A stretch of 64,000 nucleotides of DNA from Scalesia atractyloides (GCA_947069175.1 CAMTDV010000028.1:63757660-63821659), one strand, 5' to 3'; positions 44,021-56,379 are shown, counted from the stretch's first letter. Translations and numbers: made by a program. The notes: generated from the sequence alone by a model not told the origin.

Positions 44021-44844
44021 TTTTGACTATAGGGATATAGGATAGGTTATTAGACCCTTAGAGCCTATACTATAGTTGATTAGATTTTAATTGTTTATGT
44101 GGTTACATGCAAACTCATGATGTTTATTTCTTTCATATTTATTACATACACAAATGCATGCAAGCACTTCTAATATTACATTTTGTGATACATAATGAAT
44201 TATACTTACAGTCAACATACATACTTACATACATATTCATCATACATATTTCAATGTTCACATATTCAAATCATCTTCATACTTCCGTTATTCAAGATTT
44301 TGTCGCATTTTTCATTTTCCAAATCTCATCAAAGTGAGTTCTACGACGGGCATGTAGTAACTGTAAGGGTACAAGTACCGGTAGTCGGAACGTCCTGTCT
44401 AGGTTGGCATTCGTATAAATCCAATATAACGGACCAGTTTGCCTACCTGGGGACTAACGATGAGAGTCCGAAGGACCTATTAGGCCAAAGCATGCCACAC
44501 CAAACGTCGTTCGAACCAACCCCACTTTGAGTTGTCACCGTGTCCACACCTGGATGCACTCCGAATCTCATACATTACATACATATTTCTCGATTTTCTC
44601 CGGGTTTTAGTGTACGTTACCAGGCTAACACATCCATATGAAAGACCCGGTAATCATGGGGGCCCACATGATTACGAAGGTGAAGTATGGCGGCATGCAA
44701 GGCCCAATTACGAGCAAAGCCCAAGACATCCTATGGATGTAGTAGATTTATTATTCTATATTTATTTTATGAATGTTCATTCCTAAATACGACACATGAC
44801 CCCTAAAACGTCCAACTCATACTCTTGATACGTATTCCTTGTAG
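44021..44844 (+). other. Leader of the Gag-only element
   Basis: An untranslated leader between primer site and gag. It contains CATACATA-rich text (44140-44260) and several short ORFs on the plus strand (44107, 44195, 44532) that resemble upstream ORFs rather than proteins. Confidence 0.5.
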
Positions 44845-46188
44845 ATGTCTTCTAGTCTCGCTCGTAGGAAGATGAGATCAGGGAAAGCCCGCGAGCGCAT
44901 GGCTGGCCAAATCGCTCAACAAATGGCTGCTGTAATACCCAACATTGTAGTTCAAGTTCAACAAGCCCTTACCGCTAATTCCGTCAATCAAGAAGATCAA
45001 AATGTTGTCAACCCTCCCCCAAATACCACTAAATGCACCTTCAAGCATTTCAAATCCTGCGACCCTCCAAAATACGAAGGGACTGAAGGTGTCACCGCTC
45101 TCCTCCATTGGTTTGAGGAAATGGAAAACACTTTTCTAAATTGCGATTGCCCCGATGATCACAAAGTGCGATATGCTACCGGTCGTTTACTTGGAATAGC
45201 ACTTACATGGTGGAATACAGTGAAGGCCAAACGAGGTGTTGAAGATGCTATGACTTTGACTTGGGAAGAGTTAAAGGAAATCATGACAAGACGGTTTTGC
45301 CCAAGAAGCGAAATCAAGAAATTGGAGGATGAGTTCTATTCTTTGAAACAAAAGGAAGGCGACCACACCACATACAACAAGAGATTCCTTGAGTTAAATC
45401 AAATGGTCCCCAACTTGTTCACTCCCCTCTACCGTTTGATCGAGCACTACATTCGAGGTCTTCCTTCAAAAATTCAAGACTCTGTAATAAGTACCACACC
45501 TGCAACTTTGGAAGCAGCAATGGAGTTAGCTACAGAGCTAACCGAAAACCGCATACGTAATAAAGACTTCAAGGAGGAGAAGAAGAAGGATAAAGCATCA
45601 ACTGAAACCTCAAACTCCACCCAAACCGAATCCCCTTCTCAACCCATTTCTAAGAGAAAACGAGATGGGCAAATCTTCGCTGTCACCCAACACAATCAAC
45701 CAACTTCACAAGCCATACCCCTCCAAGCTATCCCAATCACTCAAGTAGCACCCAACTCAACTTACCCAAATAAGAAACCTTACCTTGGACCTCACCCTCA
45801 ATGCAACACCTGTTCTTATCACCATCCATCTACCTTACCTTGTCGACTATGTGCGAATTGTGGACGCTATGGTCATTTGAGCAAGGTTTGCCGCACCCCT
45901 CAAAACCAAACCTCACCCCCTACTCAAAACATGATTCAAACATATCAACAACCCCAATACCCCATGTTTCCATATGTTCGAGCTTGTTTTAATTGTGGCG
46001 ACCCTACCCACTTTAGAAACACGTGCCCTCGATTGGTTAACATCATAAACGCCCAAGCTCAAGCAAACCCAGTTAACCAAGCAAATCAAGAAAACCTAAC
46101 CACTAGGCCACCAGCAAGAGGAAGAGTTTACAACATCAACGCCAATCCTGTTGAAGATAATGACGGCCCAAATGAACCACCCAACTAG
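44845..46188 (+). CDS. gag: Gag polyprotein of a Gypsy-type element, intact
   Basis: This is the only long intact ORF of the window (447 aa). Residues ~76-205 form a retrotransposon Gag capsid domain: YEGTEGVTALLHWFEEMENT, then RYATGRLLGIALTWWN, EIMTRRFCPRSEIKKLEDEF and YNKRFLELNQMVP. A basic, low-complexity linker (KRKRDG near 272) follows. Two zinc knuckles close the protein, CANCGRYGHLSKVC (336-349) and CFNCGDPTHFRNTC (381-394). Upstream of them, CNTCSYHHPSTLPC adds a further cysteine pair. Gag would assemble the virus-like particle and bind element RNA through the knuckles. ATG at 44845 is the first in frame after the leader. The stop at 46188 is followed by no pol frame, so it must be complemented. 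Codon integrity and nearly identical LTRs suggest recent activity. Confidence 0.93.
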   Translation: MSSSLARRKMRSGKARERMAGQIAQQMAAVIPNIVVQVQQALTANSVNQEDQNVVNPPPNTTKCTFKHFKSCDPPKYEGTEGVTALLHWFEEMENTFLNCDCPDDHKVRYATGRLLGIALTWWNTVKAKRGVEDAMTLTWEELKEIMTRRFCPRSEIKKLEDEFYSLKQKEGDHTTYNKRFLELNQMVPNLFTPLYRLIEHYIRGLPSKIQDSVISTTPATLEAAMELATELTENRIRNKDFKEEKKKDKASTETSNSTQTESPSQPISKRKRDGQIFAVTQHNQPTSQAIPLQAIPITQVAPNSTYPNKKPYLGPHPQCNTCSYHHPSTLPCRLCANCGRYGHLSKVCRTPQNQTSPPTQNMIQTYQQPQYPMFPYVRACFNCGDPTHFRNTCPRLVNIINAQAQANPVNQANQENLTTRPPARGRVYNINANPVEDNDGPNEPPN

Positions 46189-46956
46189 TTTTCTTCACCA
46201 AAAATCAAGATTCAACTCCAACCGCTTAGTTTTTATGTTTTCTTTATGTTATCTCAATCTTCACGTATCTCAATTATAAATTGGAAATTTATCCAAGAAT
46301 CTTAATGCAAATTACTATTTCAGTTTTGTTTTATACTCATTGATTTAACATTCATCATACCTCACGACGTATCTCGGTCTCATCATTTAAAGAAGTTGGG
46401 TTGTGTCTCACTTCTACATAGACTAACCTCTTCATTATAACAAACGAGAGAGGTATTGTCATCATTCAAACATGTATACTTTCAGAATTAAGACTCAAGT
46501 TTTGGTTGTTGTAGTCACATAGAACTAATCATAATTTACCGATAAAGCCAATGAAAGTTTGACAAGAATAGGGTGGATACGCCGCTGGTACTTCCTATAT
46601 ATAAGTATTCTTGCCAAAGGATCAGAGGCATTGTCAGGCAGTTATGAGAGGTTCCATGTAGGTTTTAGTGGTAGAAGTTTTGTTTTAGGATATAACCTTA
46701 TCTTTCCAAACGTATCGATTCTCTCAGAACTCTTGTGCATGAGATCATACCTAGTCAATCAACTCTGTTTATCAATATTCTTTATCGTAGGCATCAAAAA
46801 GCGATACCTGTAGCAGGGTACTCAACCCTTACAAGGAACGTTACCGCCTCAAACAAAATTTAAACTCTTACCCCCTTCTAAGTATGTAATTGTCAAATTA
46901 AAACACCATCATTTTGAGTCAAACATGCCACTACTTAAATTTCGGGACGAAATTTC
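46189..46956 (+). other. Non-coding interval after gag
   Basis: In an autonomous element this place would hold pol. No protease, RT or integrase motif is seen in any frame. The end, TTCGGGACGAAATTTC (46939-46956), is the sequence that commonly follows the pol stop in chromoviruses, so pol was lost by deletion upstream of it. Confidence 0.6.
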
Positions 46957-46972
46957 TAAAAGTAAGGGATAC
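46957..46972 (+). promoter_or_regulatory. Polypurine tract of the Gag-only element
   Basis: AAAAGTAAGGGATAC directly precedes the LTR start TGTAACATCC. Confidence 0.7.
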
Positions 46973-47154
46973 TGTAACATCCGTCAAAAACCGGGTTATC
47001 CAAACCCGCTTCGTTTATTAACCGAACATCCAGTTAAAATTTTCGTTGCATGTTTAGGGCTCAAACTAATTTTAAACAATGCATAATTAATAAATATATT
47101 AGAATTTAAAATCTATAATTTAAAATTAATAATAAATAATGAAATAAAAATTAT

Positions 47155-47225
47155 TTGCAGACGCCGGGTTTCGAACCCGGGTCACTCTCAAGACCAAACA
47201 CACTTCACACCACTCCGCCACACAC
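47155..47225 (-). other. tRNA-like module M1 in the 3' LTR
   Basis: Same perfect T-arm CCGGG-TTCGAAA-CCCGG. Here the A-box-like text is GTGGCGGAGTGG, closer to the class II tRNA consensus than in the 5' LTR copy, which has one extra G. Confidence 0.6.
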
Positions 47226-47960
47226 ACTAGTTGTGTGATTTCTGAAACAAAAAAACTCTTATACGAAAACTCACAGAGTCACCGGTTTGAACCAAGTCTG
47301 TAACCGCCGAAACTGACTCAATCATTGAATCCGGCGGTTGACTCCGAAATCAGGTAAATGTAATTGACGATTAACGTCAGTTTAACCGAAACCTTAAAGA
47401 CTTTCATTCAAAATCGTGGAAATCATAACCGAAAAATTTAAATCAAAGTGAAGACCGCCACTGCTTATAAATACTAACTACAAGCGCACACTTCCAATCG
47501 TTCACGAAATCTCTGCTCAAAACCTTTGTTCTGTTCGCCGGAATTCCCTTCAGTCGCCGGAATTTGTCTGCATTTCGCCGGAATTTGGTCACCGGAAAAC
47601 CGAAAACATACCAGTCTTGACACTCTATAAATACCGACCAATTCACCTCAATTGAACTGGCACACTTTCTCAATCATCACTTATAACTCTCTGAAAGAAC
47701 CCTCTGCTTCAATTAGCATCGCCAGAATTTTTGTTGTCACCGGAGGCATCACCGAAGTATCACAACCATCTCTGTTCGGTATATCTTACACCTAATCCCT
47801 CTCATTTTTATTAGTCTCATATGTAGTTATTCAAAATTTAATAAAGGAATTGATTAATGAATCGAAGAAATCGGATTTTAACAGTTCTGGGTTTGTTTTA
47901 ACGAAGAAGATGAAGTTTAGGTTGGGTATATATTTAATATAAATCGGGTTATATCTCGGG

Positions 47961-48374
47961 TTAGACACACAGTCCAGCGGTGGACTGTGTGCATTTGAAA
48001 CATAGAGATACCGAGTTCGAGTCTGTCCTTGTTCCGATTCGTCACAATATTCAAACCTTTTTATAAAACCCAAATATGGAACCTTTCAGTTAGTATATAA
48101 GATTAATAAAAACAAGTATTTTAAACAGGTTAGAAACACAGTCCAGCGGTGGACTGTGTGCAAAGTTAAACCACAGGTCACGGGTTTGAAACTCATCATG
48201 CGCACCGGTTCGATATAATTAAAATTCTTTTTAAAATAAATGATTTCTGGATAAATCTAAATAGTATATAAGTATAACTAAAAACAGAAATATTTCGGGT
48301 TAGACACGTAGCTCAATTGGTAGAGCTGCGTGCACGCGTACGGGAGGTCACGAGTTCGAACCTCACTCAGCGCA
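47961..48374 (+). other. tRNA-like modules M2-M4 in the 3' LTR
   Basis: Hairpins CACACAGTCC...GGACTGTGTG lie at 47966 and about 48136 (first base of the latter changed), and the TAGCTCAATTGGTAGAGC arm at 48308. B-box-like words follow each. Spacing of about 170 bp is kept. Confidence 0.65.
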
Positions 48375-48398
48375 TATAATAAACACGGTCCGACCAAT

Positions 48399-50498
48399 AT
48401 AATCCCGTGTGCACCCGCGATTATTTTGGTTTGTGCATGATCTGCATCGTTTGTACTAGTAGTGTACGGGTCAGGTTACATCTAGTATGCAAAGGGTATG
48501 TAAGATAGCGTATAAAAATTAAGTATTTAAGCATGATTTTATGTATATATGTATGAGTGTGTCGAACGTAGGCGAAACCACTCGGGTTATGCCTACTTAT
48601 AGATTTCAAGTATGACTACCAAATAGTGCGATTGCATAAATTTTGAGTATGACTGAAGACAAATACGTATAACATTAGCATGCAGTATCGAGCGTATAGG
48701 TGGAATAAAATGGGATTTAGCATATATAAGTTACTATGAAGTTGCGAGTGTGTAAAATACAAAATGTAATGATGATATGTGTAATCTTGTCATGTAATAT
48801 TGACTGTATAAATAGAAACGTTTAAGGCGGTATGCATGTGTGTGGTTGCTTGAATCAAAACATTGAGTTGGTTAAAATAAGTCGGGTTTGTCGGGAATGA
48901 AGGACCAAAATTGTGAATGTCCGGTGAATATTGAGAAAAGTATTAATTTTTTATGTAAAATGTGGTTTATAAAAAGAAATGCTACTTTTGTTTTAAAATT
49001 TGTATTCTCATATGAAATTTTCTTACCCATATGTTCAGATTTAGATTTGCGTATTTTGAAAAGGTGGTAAAATAGTGAGCTTGCTTTATTTTATTTTATT
49101 GATGCAAGAAAAGTCATGTTTTGAAAATTTTCATGTAAAACTTAAATTTTTGAAAAGTATTTTAGCAAAGTACTTATACGTATGTGAGAGAAAGTTTTCG
49201 TGGTTTCTTGTTGGAAATAAAATGTCTTTAGAATCGTAGTATAAAGTGAGTGTGTTTTGGACGAGTTGTGAAAATCGAGGGCAAGAGGTTCGTTTAACCG
49301 ACTAAGTTGATGGGTAGCATTTCATAAAGTTTTTGAAAATTTGTGAAAGAAACGTTTAAAGTGTCACTAGGGGTTTCGTGTATGTAATTTACGTAAATAT
49401 GTTGTAAGGTGATAAATCATTTCGATAAAATAGTAAGGTTCGAGGTTTATACATAAATGAGAAAAATTGAAATAATGATAAAAGGTTTAGGTATAAGTTT
49501 TGATATAGTGATTGTTATGAAAATAGTCGAGTTGGAGTTGGACTTCGACTCATTTCTCCAACTTGAGTTTTTGAAAAACGACATCTAGGTGATCGACAAT
49601 AAAAATCACGTTTGAGCATGTAAGTATTGTAGGTGTCATAAGTATAACAAGTATTTAATAGTATAAACACGTATGATTGCGTAAGGAGTATGAATTTAGT
49701 TGGTTTGCGAGAATTATTATTGTTTTTAATTGCGAAAGATGTGCGAATTGTGCATGGGGTTCGAAATGAACGAGGTAATAAGTATTAAAACACATAGAAA
49801 TTGAGATAGCATAAAAAATAGGCTTAGTAAAATATTGGAGTGCTTTGGGTTGAGAAGCGTTGATTATTCCAAAGTGAATCGAAAATTCTTTTCAAGTTAG
49901 AGAAATGTTCTTTGGCCTATATGTAAAATGCTCTCTTTGAGAAGCGATTAATGGCATTTTACCCTTCCACTTACTACACGTCTCTAATTGATCAAAAAAT
50001 CGAAACCTTGGCGAGATCCAAAAATCGAGTAGTGGGACTAGTTGACAAGGTGCGGGTTTCACCCCTAACTTGACTACATCGTACCTTAAGTGTGGTTGGT
50101 ACTTACCAAACGAGGAGCGAATTCTAACTTGTTGGCAAGGGTCCACTAGAGTATGATATGGAAAATTTCCACCAAGGTATGGATATCACTCATAACTTGA
50201 TGGCGAAATTTCATGAAAAATCGTATACGCGGATTGAGAGTGATCTCCAAAGTGCGGGTTTCACCCCTATTTTGGTGAGATCGTCTCGTTAGTATGAGTG
50301 TCTTCAAGTCTTCATGTGTGTATATTGAGTAAATGTCTTAGAAAAGACATATGGTATATATTAAGACCAAAAGAAAAAGATAGAAGCAAGGTAGGGAGAA
50401 TTAGAATTTTAAACATGATTCAAGAATGATCAAGTTTGGTCACTTAAACTATAGACTAGGTCAAACATGGCAATTCTACCTAATTCCCTATAGTTATG
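48399..50498 (-). mobile_element. Leader of a chromovirus, minus strand, truncated at 48398
   Basis: Downstream (minus) of the primer site, this 2.1 kb reads as untranslated leader text without a Gag ORF. GGGGTGAAACCCGCAC occurs twice in it (about 50265 and 50060, minus). The gag-pol part is gone: the leader breaks at 48398 against the truncated 3' LTR of the Gag-only element. Short ORFs inside are not protein-like. Confidence 0.55.
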
Positions 50499-50513
50499 GC
50501 TCGGATACCAATC
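50499..50513 (-). promoter_or_regulatory. Primer-binding site of the chromovirus
   Basis: On the minus strand ATTGGTATCCGAGC follows the LTR end GGGGTGTGACAG, one base different from the usual tRNA-Met complement TGGTATCAGAGC. Confidence 0.8.
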
Positions 50514-51828
50514 TGTCACACCCCAACCGATGGCGGGAGCATCAGAGTGAGACGAAATACATTGCTCAAGACATCATAACACTATATGCGACAATATTTA
50601 AATTCAAATTTCATTTCATTTCATAAGTCAAATACAACATAATTCAAATACAACAAATTCAACAAAGTTACAACATAGAAACCTAGCATTCTAGATGCGT
50701 TTCTAAGGCGTCCCTACTATATTCGTCATATCCAACATCTTTAACCTGCAACATATTAAAGTATAGTTCAATACAAAAAGTATTGGCGAGTACACAAGTT
50801 TAAGTACATACCATAAGTATAAAAGAATTTACTCAAATCCACACGGCAATTGTATAAAAGGTAAGCTAGCATGCAATACTATTTGTCAAACCCAAGTGAC
50901 CACAAGAATGAATGTGTCCCTCGTCACACGAAGTAACAAGACTAAAGTATCAATTAAGAATGAATCAGCTTAAAGCTTAACATTACCCCGACGGCCGGTG
51001 TGCTACTCCTATAGCGCTATATATGTTAAGTTGGGGCTAGCTAAGTTAATGAGAATAAGCATGTATGAATTTAGCATGAACCTAAAGCATGTATAATGGA
51101 TCGAGTGTATAAAGCATGTAGTGTGTGTATTCATGTAATTTTGTAAGTTAACATGTTACAACCCAAATTGTGTAAAAAGGAAATAGGTCAAGTGTACTCA
51201 CAGTTTTGCTAGCTTTCCTTTGTTACTTCTGTGAAGGGCTTGGGGAGTTGGAGGATCACCAAACTATCTTTTGAAAGCTTGAACCTTTAGATAGAGAGAG
51301 CTTTAGAGCTTCAGAGAGAAGAGAATAAGTATTTGAGGTGTGAAATGAGAGTGGGAGGAGGGGTGGGTATTTATATTGAGGTTTGGGGGTTGAGTTAGGT
51401 GAGTATTAAATGCAAGAAACACAATCCATACAAACACAAAATGGACCAATCCATGGGCAAGAAACCACTTTCTCCGGATTATGCTATTTTTAGTCCTTGA
51501 ATTTAGTTTATCTTACATTTCATGGTAAAACTTGATATTTTCGCATGTTTTCAAGTGTATAATATATATGTAAGTATAGTTTAGGTATCAAGTATAATGT
51601 ATGAGTATTTGCATGTATAACAAGTATCGGTTTGTATGTAAACACGTATTTAACAATTAAATGCATGTAAGACAAGTATGTATCAAGTATGAATTTTATT
51701 ACGATCAAAGTCTCGGATTATAAAATTAGGAAGTGAAATACGAATGCGATACGAATACTAGTTTCCATAAATAGAAATACGATTACACTTTCTAATTAAG
51801 GAAAAGTACGAAAAAGCGAGGCGTTACA
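50514..51828 (-). mobile_element. 5' LTR of the chromovirus (same family as 1-1906)
   Basis: The minus strand begins TGTAACGCCTCGC at 51828 and ends GGGGTGTGACA at 50514, 1315 bp, with proper TG...CA ends. CTCCTATAGCGCTATA at about 51005 and the terminal 340 bp match the LTR pieces at the left edge of the window. Minus TATAAATACCCACC near 51375 is a good TATA box for element transcription. Confidence 0.85.
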
Positions 51829-51834
51829 ATAATG

Positions 51835-54800
51835 TATATACACCAATTTAGGGGTAAACCTAAAAATCTGGAAAAAAAAAAACCTGACTTTGAGAATCGA
51901 ACCCATAATCCAATAGTTTGTAAGTCTTATTCCACCTAAAAATGCTAAAAGGCTATAATGTCATGTGCCTAAAAATTTTTGTTATATGATACACCTACAC
52001 GTATGTGTGTATATATATTATATATATGCAAGTATGTTTGATCACAAGAAACGAGTTGATTGGTAAAGTTGTGAGGTGTGCCATAATCCATCTAAAAAAG
52101 TCATTTTTTTTATTTTGAAAAGTAAATTTAGATCATTATTGATGAATCACTGGAGTATTATTGTCATATCAACGAAATCAATCGACCATGTTCATCTTCA
52201 CTGGACATATATATACACCAATTTAGGGGTAAACCTAATAAATCTGAAAAAAAAACCTGACTGTGAGAATCAAACCCATAATTCAATAGTCTGTAAGTCT
52301 TATTCCACCTAAAAATGCTAAAAGGGGTATAATGTGATGTGACTAAAAATTTTTGTTATATGCTACACCTACACGTGTACAACCAGCATTTGTTTTTGTT
52401 GGTTGTTACCAACTAAATTCATTTATTTAATGTGTTCAACAAAATTTTACATAAGAGTGACAATATTCAGATAAATGCATCTTCGTCTACATGTCTACAA
52501 ATGTTATACAGTATTAATACCGAAGTTATTCACACCGTATCAGTAATATTTAAAGAAGAATCTCATTAAAAGTAAAATTAAAAAAATATGTTTAAGGTTA
52601 AAGGTAAATATAGTAATAATCTGTTGTAACATTAAATGATAAAAATATAAAAAAAACTTATATTATTATAAAATAAATTACCATTATGAATAAAGAAACT
52701 ATATATATTTTATTATAAAAATCAAACTACTATCCATACTCACTTGTAAATTGTAAATTATATATATAATATATATAATATAATAAAATATTAACATTTA
52801 TTTGGTCAGTATTGTTCGTTTTGTGATGATAAAAAAACTCAAATATATATAATTGTTCGAGTAGAACTTTTATCGAATCGTGCATAATAATAGGCACATG
52901 TGATGTTAATAATAAAAAACTTACAGATATTATACGGTACCCATAGTGATGTTATTCAAACAGTATCAGTAAAATTATAAAAAGAATATCATTAAAAATT
53001 AACATTAAATAAATATGTTTAAGGTTAAAAGTAAATATAATAGTAATCTATTATAATATTAAAATAAAAATAAGAAAAAACTATATATATTATTATAAAA
53101 AAAATAAATTACTATTCATAAATAAAGAAACTATATATATTATTTAGAAATTAAACAACTATTTATAGTGAATTTCAATTCAAATTATATATTAAATGGT
53201 ATAGTCGTCATATGAGACCGTTCTATATATATGCAAGTATGTTTAATCACAAGAAAGAGCTGATTGGTAAAGTTGTGAGGTGTACCATAATACCATCCAA
53301 AAAAATCAATTTTTTTTAAAAGTAAATTTAGATCATGTTGATGAATCACTAGATTATTATTGTAACACCAACGAAATCAATCGATCATTTCATATCCACT
53401 AGGCAATAATGTAATACACCAATTTAGAGGTAAACCAAATAAATCTGAGAAAATAGAACTGTGAGAATAGAACCCATGATCCAATAGTTTATAAGTCTTA
53501 TTCCACCTAAAAATGCTATAAAAGGCTATAATGTCATGTGCCTAAAATTTTTTGTTATATGTAACTACACCTACACTGTACAACCAGCATTTGTTTTTGT
53601 TGGTTGTTACCAACTAAATTCATTTATTAAATGTGTTCACCAACATTTTATATAAGAGTGACAATATTCAGATAAATGCATCTTTGTCTACATGTCTATA
53701 AATGTTATATTATCAATACCGAAGTTATTCAGACAATATCAGTAATATTTAAAAAAGAATATCATTAAAAGTTAAAATAAAGATAGCAATAATCTATTGT
53801 AATACTAAAATGATAAAAATATAAAAAAGTAAATATATATATATATATATATATAGAAATATAATTACTATTTAAAAATCAAACTATATATTATATATAT
53901 ATATTAAATTATTGAAAATAAATTACTATTTATATATAAACTATATATATATATATATATTATAAAAATCAAACTACTATTCAGACTCACTTTTAAATTA
54001 TAATATAATATAATATAAATATAAATATAATATAATATAATATAATATAATAACATTAATTTGATCAGTATATGTTCGTTTTGTGATGATAAAAAAACGT
54101 CAACTATACATACCTGTTCGAATAGAACAATCGTGCATAATAATAGGCAAATGTGATGTTAATATAAAAAATTACAGATATATATACGGTACCCATACTG
54201 ATGTTATTTAAACAGTATCATAATATTATAAAAAGAATATCATTAAAAGTTAAAAATAAATAAATATGTTTAAGGTTAAAAGTAATATAGTAGTAATCTA
54301 TTGTAATATTAAATAATAAAAATAAGAAAAAAACTATATATATTATTATAAAAAAACAAATTATTATTCATAAATAAAGAAACTATATATATTATTATAG
54401 AAATCAAACAACTATTTATAGTTACTTTCAATTCAAATTATATATTAAATGGTATAGTCGATCATATGAGCAAATTATATATAATGGTATAGTCGATCAT
54501 ATGACCTGCCTATATATATGTAAGCATGTTTGATCATAAGAAACGAGCTGATTGGTAAAGTTGTGAGGTGTACATACTACCATCCAAAAACATTAATTTT
54601 TTTTAATTTTGAAAAGTAAATTTAGATCATTATTGATGAATCATTAGATATTATTGTAACACTAACGAAATCAATTGATCATATTCATCTCCATTGAGCA
54701 ATAATGTATATATACCAATTTAAGAGTAAACCTAATAAATCTAAGAAAAACCTGACTGTGAAAATAAACCCATAATCCAATAGTCTGTAAGTGTTATTCC

Positions 54801-54985
54801 ACCTAAAAATGCTAAAAAGGTTGTAATTTCATGTGCCTAAAAATTTTTGTTATATGCTACACCTACACGTGTACAACCATCATTTGTTTTTGTTGGTTGT
54901 TACCTACTAAATTCATTTATTTAATGTGTTCACCAACATTTTACATAGAAGTCACAATATTCAGATAAATGCATCTTTGTCTACA
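51835..54985. repeat. Higher-order tandem repeat, unit about 1.2-1.3 kb
   Basis: CACCAATTTAGGGGTAAACC starts at 51841, 52213, 53417 and, diverged, 54714. GCAAGTATGTTTGATCACAA starts at about 52028, 53231 and 54519. CAGCATTTGTTTTTGTTGG occurs at 52386, 53588 and, diverged, 54882. This gives units of about 1.20 and 1.29 kb plus partial ends. Within each unit a ~420-480 bp block is itself repeated (AAAGAATNTCATTAAAA at 52556, 52981, 53753, 54232). Each unit also holds CGAGCTGATTGGTAAAG and, on the other strand, GGGTTCGATTCTC, which resemble Pol III A and B boxes. No ORF of interest. Tandem non-autonomous Helitrons are one possible origin. Confidence 0.8.
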
Positions 54986-55059
54986 TGTCTAAACAAACAT
55001 CAACTATTTTCATCTGCATGTAACCATCAACGTGTCAATAGTCATGACTGGTATTGTTC

Positions 55060-55710
55060 TGTCCTTTCCGACCACCCAAGTCTGTTACATCACATCCACC
55101 TCATACCACCTTCTTCTCCGTAAGGGGGTGATTTCATGGAAAAGACATACGAATTCCATATACATTAAATACTTTGATCTTAAATCATATATAAAACCAA
55201 TGAATTAAAAAAAAGAATTTCATATATATTCTATATTCCTACGTTTATAAAGGCAATGTACAATAACTTGATTTTTGGTGATTTCTTTTTTGTGTGTCTT
55301 TGTCTTTTTTTATTTTTTTTTTTTTTGTTTTTTAATTTTTGTATACTTATATCTTTCAATTTTCAGCGTTAACATTTACAACACGACCACTCCAGTCTTT
55401 TACATCACGTCCACCTCACACCACCTTATTCTTGATCCGTAAGGGGGTGGTTTCATGAAAAAGACATACGAATGCGATATACATTAAATACTTTGATCTT
55501 AAATCATATAAAAAACCAATGAAAAAAAGAATTTCATATATATTCTATATTCCTACATTTATAAAGGCAATGTACAATAACTTGATTTTTGGTGATTTCT
55601 TTTTTGTGTGTATTTTGTCTTTTTTTATTTTGATTTTTTCTGTCTTTTTTGTTTTTAATTTTTGTATACTTATATCTTTTAATTTTCAGCGTTAACATTT
55701 ACAACACGTT
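55060..55710. repeat. Twofold tandem duplication, period about 323 bp
   Basis: The block from CCACCTCATACCACCTT and GTAAGGGGGTGATTTCATGG to TTCAGCGTTAACATTTACAA (55095-55383) is repeated at 55411-55706 with few changes. It carries long T runs (55307-55326). No coding potential. Confidence 0.85.
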
Positions 55711-56379
55711 AACTTTTTAAGAATTTTATAATCGAGTTTTACGTGTTTATTTTATGTATGTGTTGGTTTAAATTTAAATTAATTTATGTTTACACATAAA
55801 TTTTTCTCATAAATGAGTCATGTCAAATATAATATATTTTTATACTTATTATTATATACATTTTTCAATTAGTCTACGTTTTAACATAAATTTGTTAAGA
55901 AACGAGTTAGGTCAAATATAAGACGTTTTCACTGGACGGTGTAAACTCGAGTCACTTTATGTTCCGACACCGCTGCAACGCGTCGTAAATGTTTTTTTTA
56001 TGTATGCTTATTTTTTGAACGTGTTAGTATAAATTCCAGTTGATCTACGTTTTGATGTAAATTACAATTAGCTAGTTGTGTAAATAGTTATTTCATCCTA
56101 TTTGCTTTTTTTTTTTCTTTCTTGATTTTTTTTAGTTTATTATTTTTATTTTTTTGACTTTTCTTTATGTTTACTGTTTTAGTTGAAGGTTCCTTTTTCA
56201 TTAAAGTTATATATAAAATATAGTTTACATTTCCATTGAAAATTAATTTAAATCAGTTTGTCTCGTTGTCCAAATTAAATTTATTTTTATGGTTCGGTCG
56301 ATGTAAAACATGTTTTATATTCTTTTAAGCATATTTCTTTCGGTTTTTTATACGAAACCAAAATAGATATCGATCGAAA
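55711..56379. other. AT-rich DNA preceding a Helitron-like end
   Basis: It contains diverged repeats of AACATAAATTTNTTAAGAAA-like and GAGTNAGGTCAAATATAA (55800-55920). No ORF. Probably internal sequence of the element ending at 56409. Confidence 0.4.

Larger units (their letters stand above)
41521..48398 (+). mobile_element. Gag-only LTR retrotransposon (TR-GAG type), 3' LTR truncated
   Basis: This plus-strand element has a 5' LTR (41521-44005), a tRNA-Met primer site (44006-44020), an open 447-aa Gag, a polypurine tract and a 3' LTR of which only 1426 bp remain (46973-48398). The two LTRs are nearly identical over the shared part, with only scattered substitutions and single-base indels, so the insertion is young. 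No protease, RT, RNase H or integrase sequence lies in the 2967-bp interior. Such Gag-only elements are known in plants as TR-GAGs and depend on enzymes from autonomous relatives. The end at 48398 is a break, not an LTR end. Confidence 0.88.
46973..48398 (+). mobile_element. 3' LTR of the Gag-only element, truncated
   Basis: It matches 41521-42935 closely, ending at AAACACGGTCCG (48398), where the 5' LTR goes on with TCCGGTCAACGG but this copy changes to ACCAATATAATCC. The missing 1.06 kb includes the 60-bp repeats and the LTR end. All four tRNA-like modules are retained: M1 antisense at 47155-47225, M2-M4 at 47961-48374. Confidence 0.85.
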
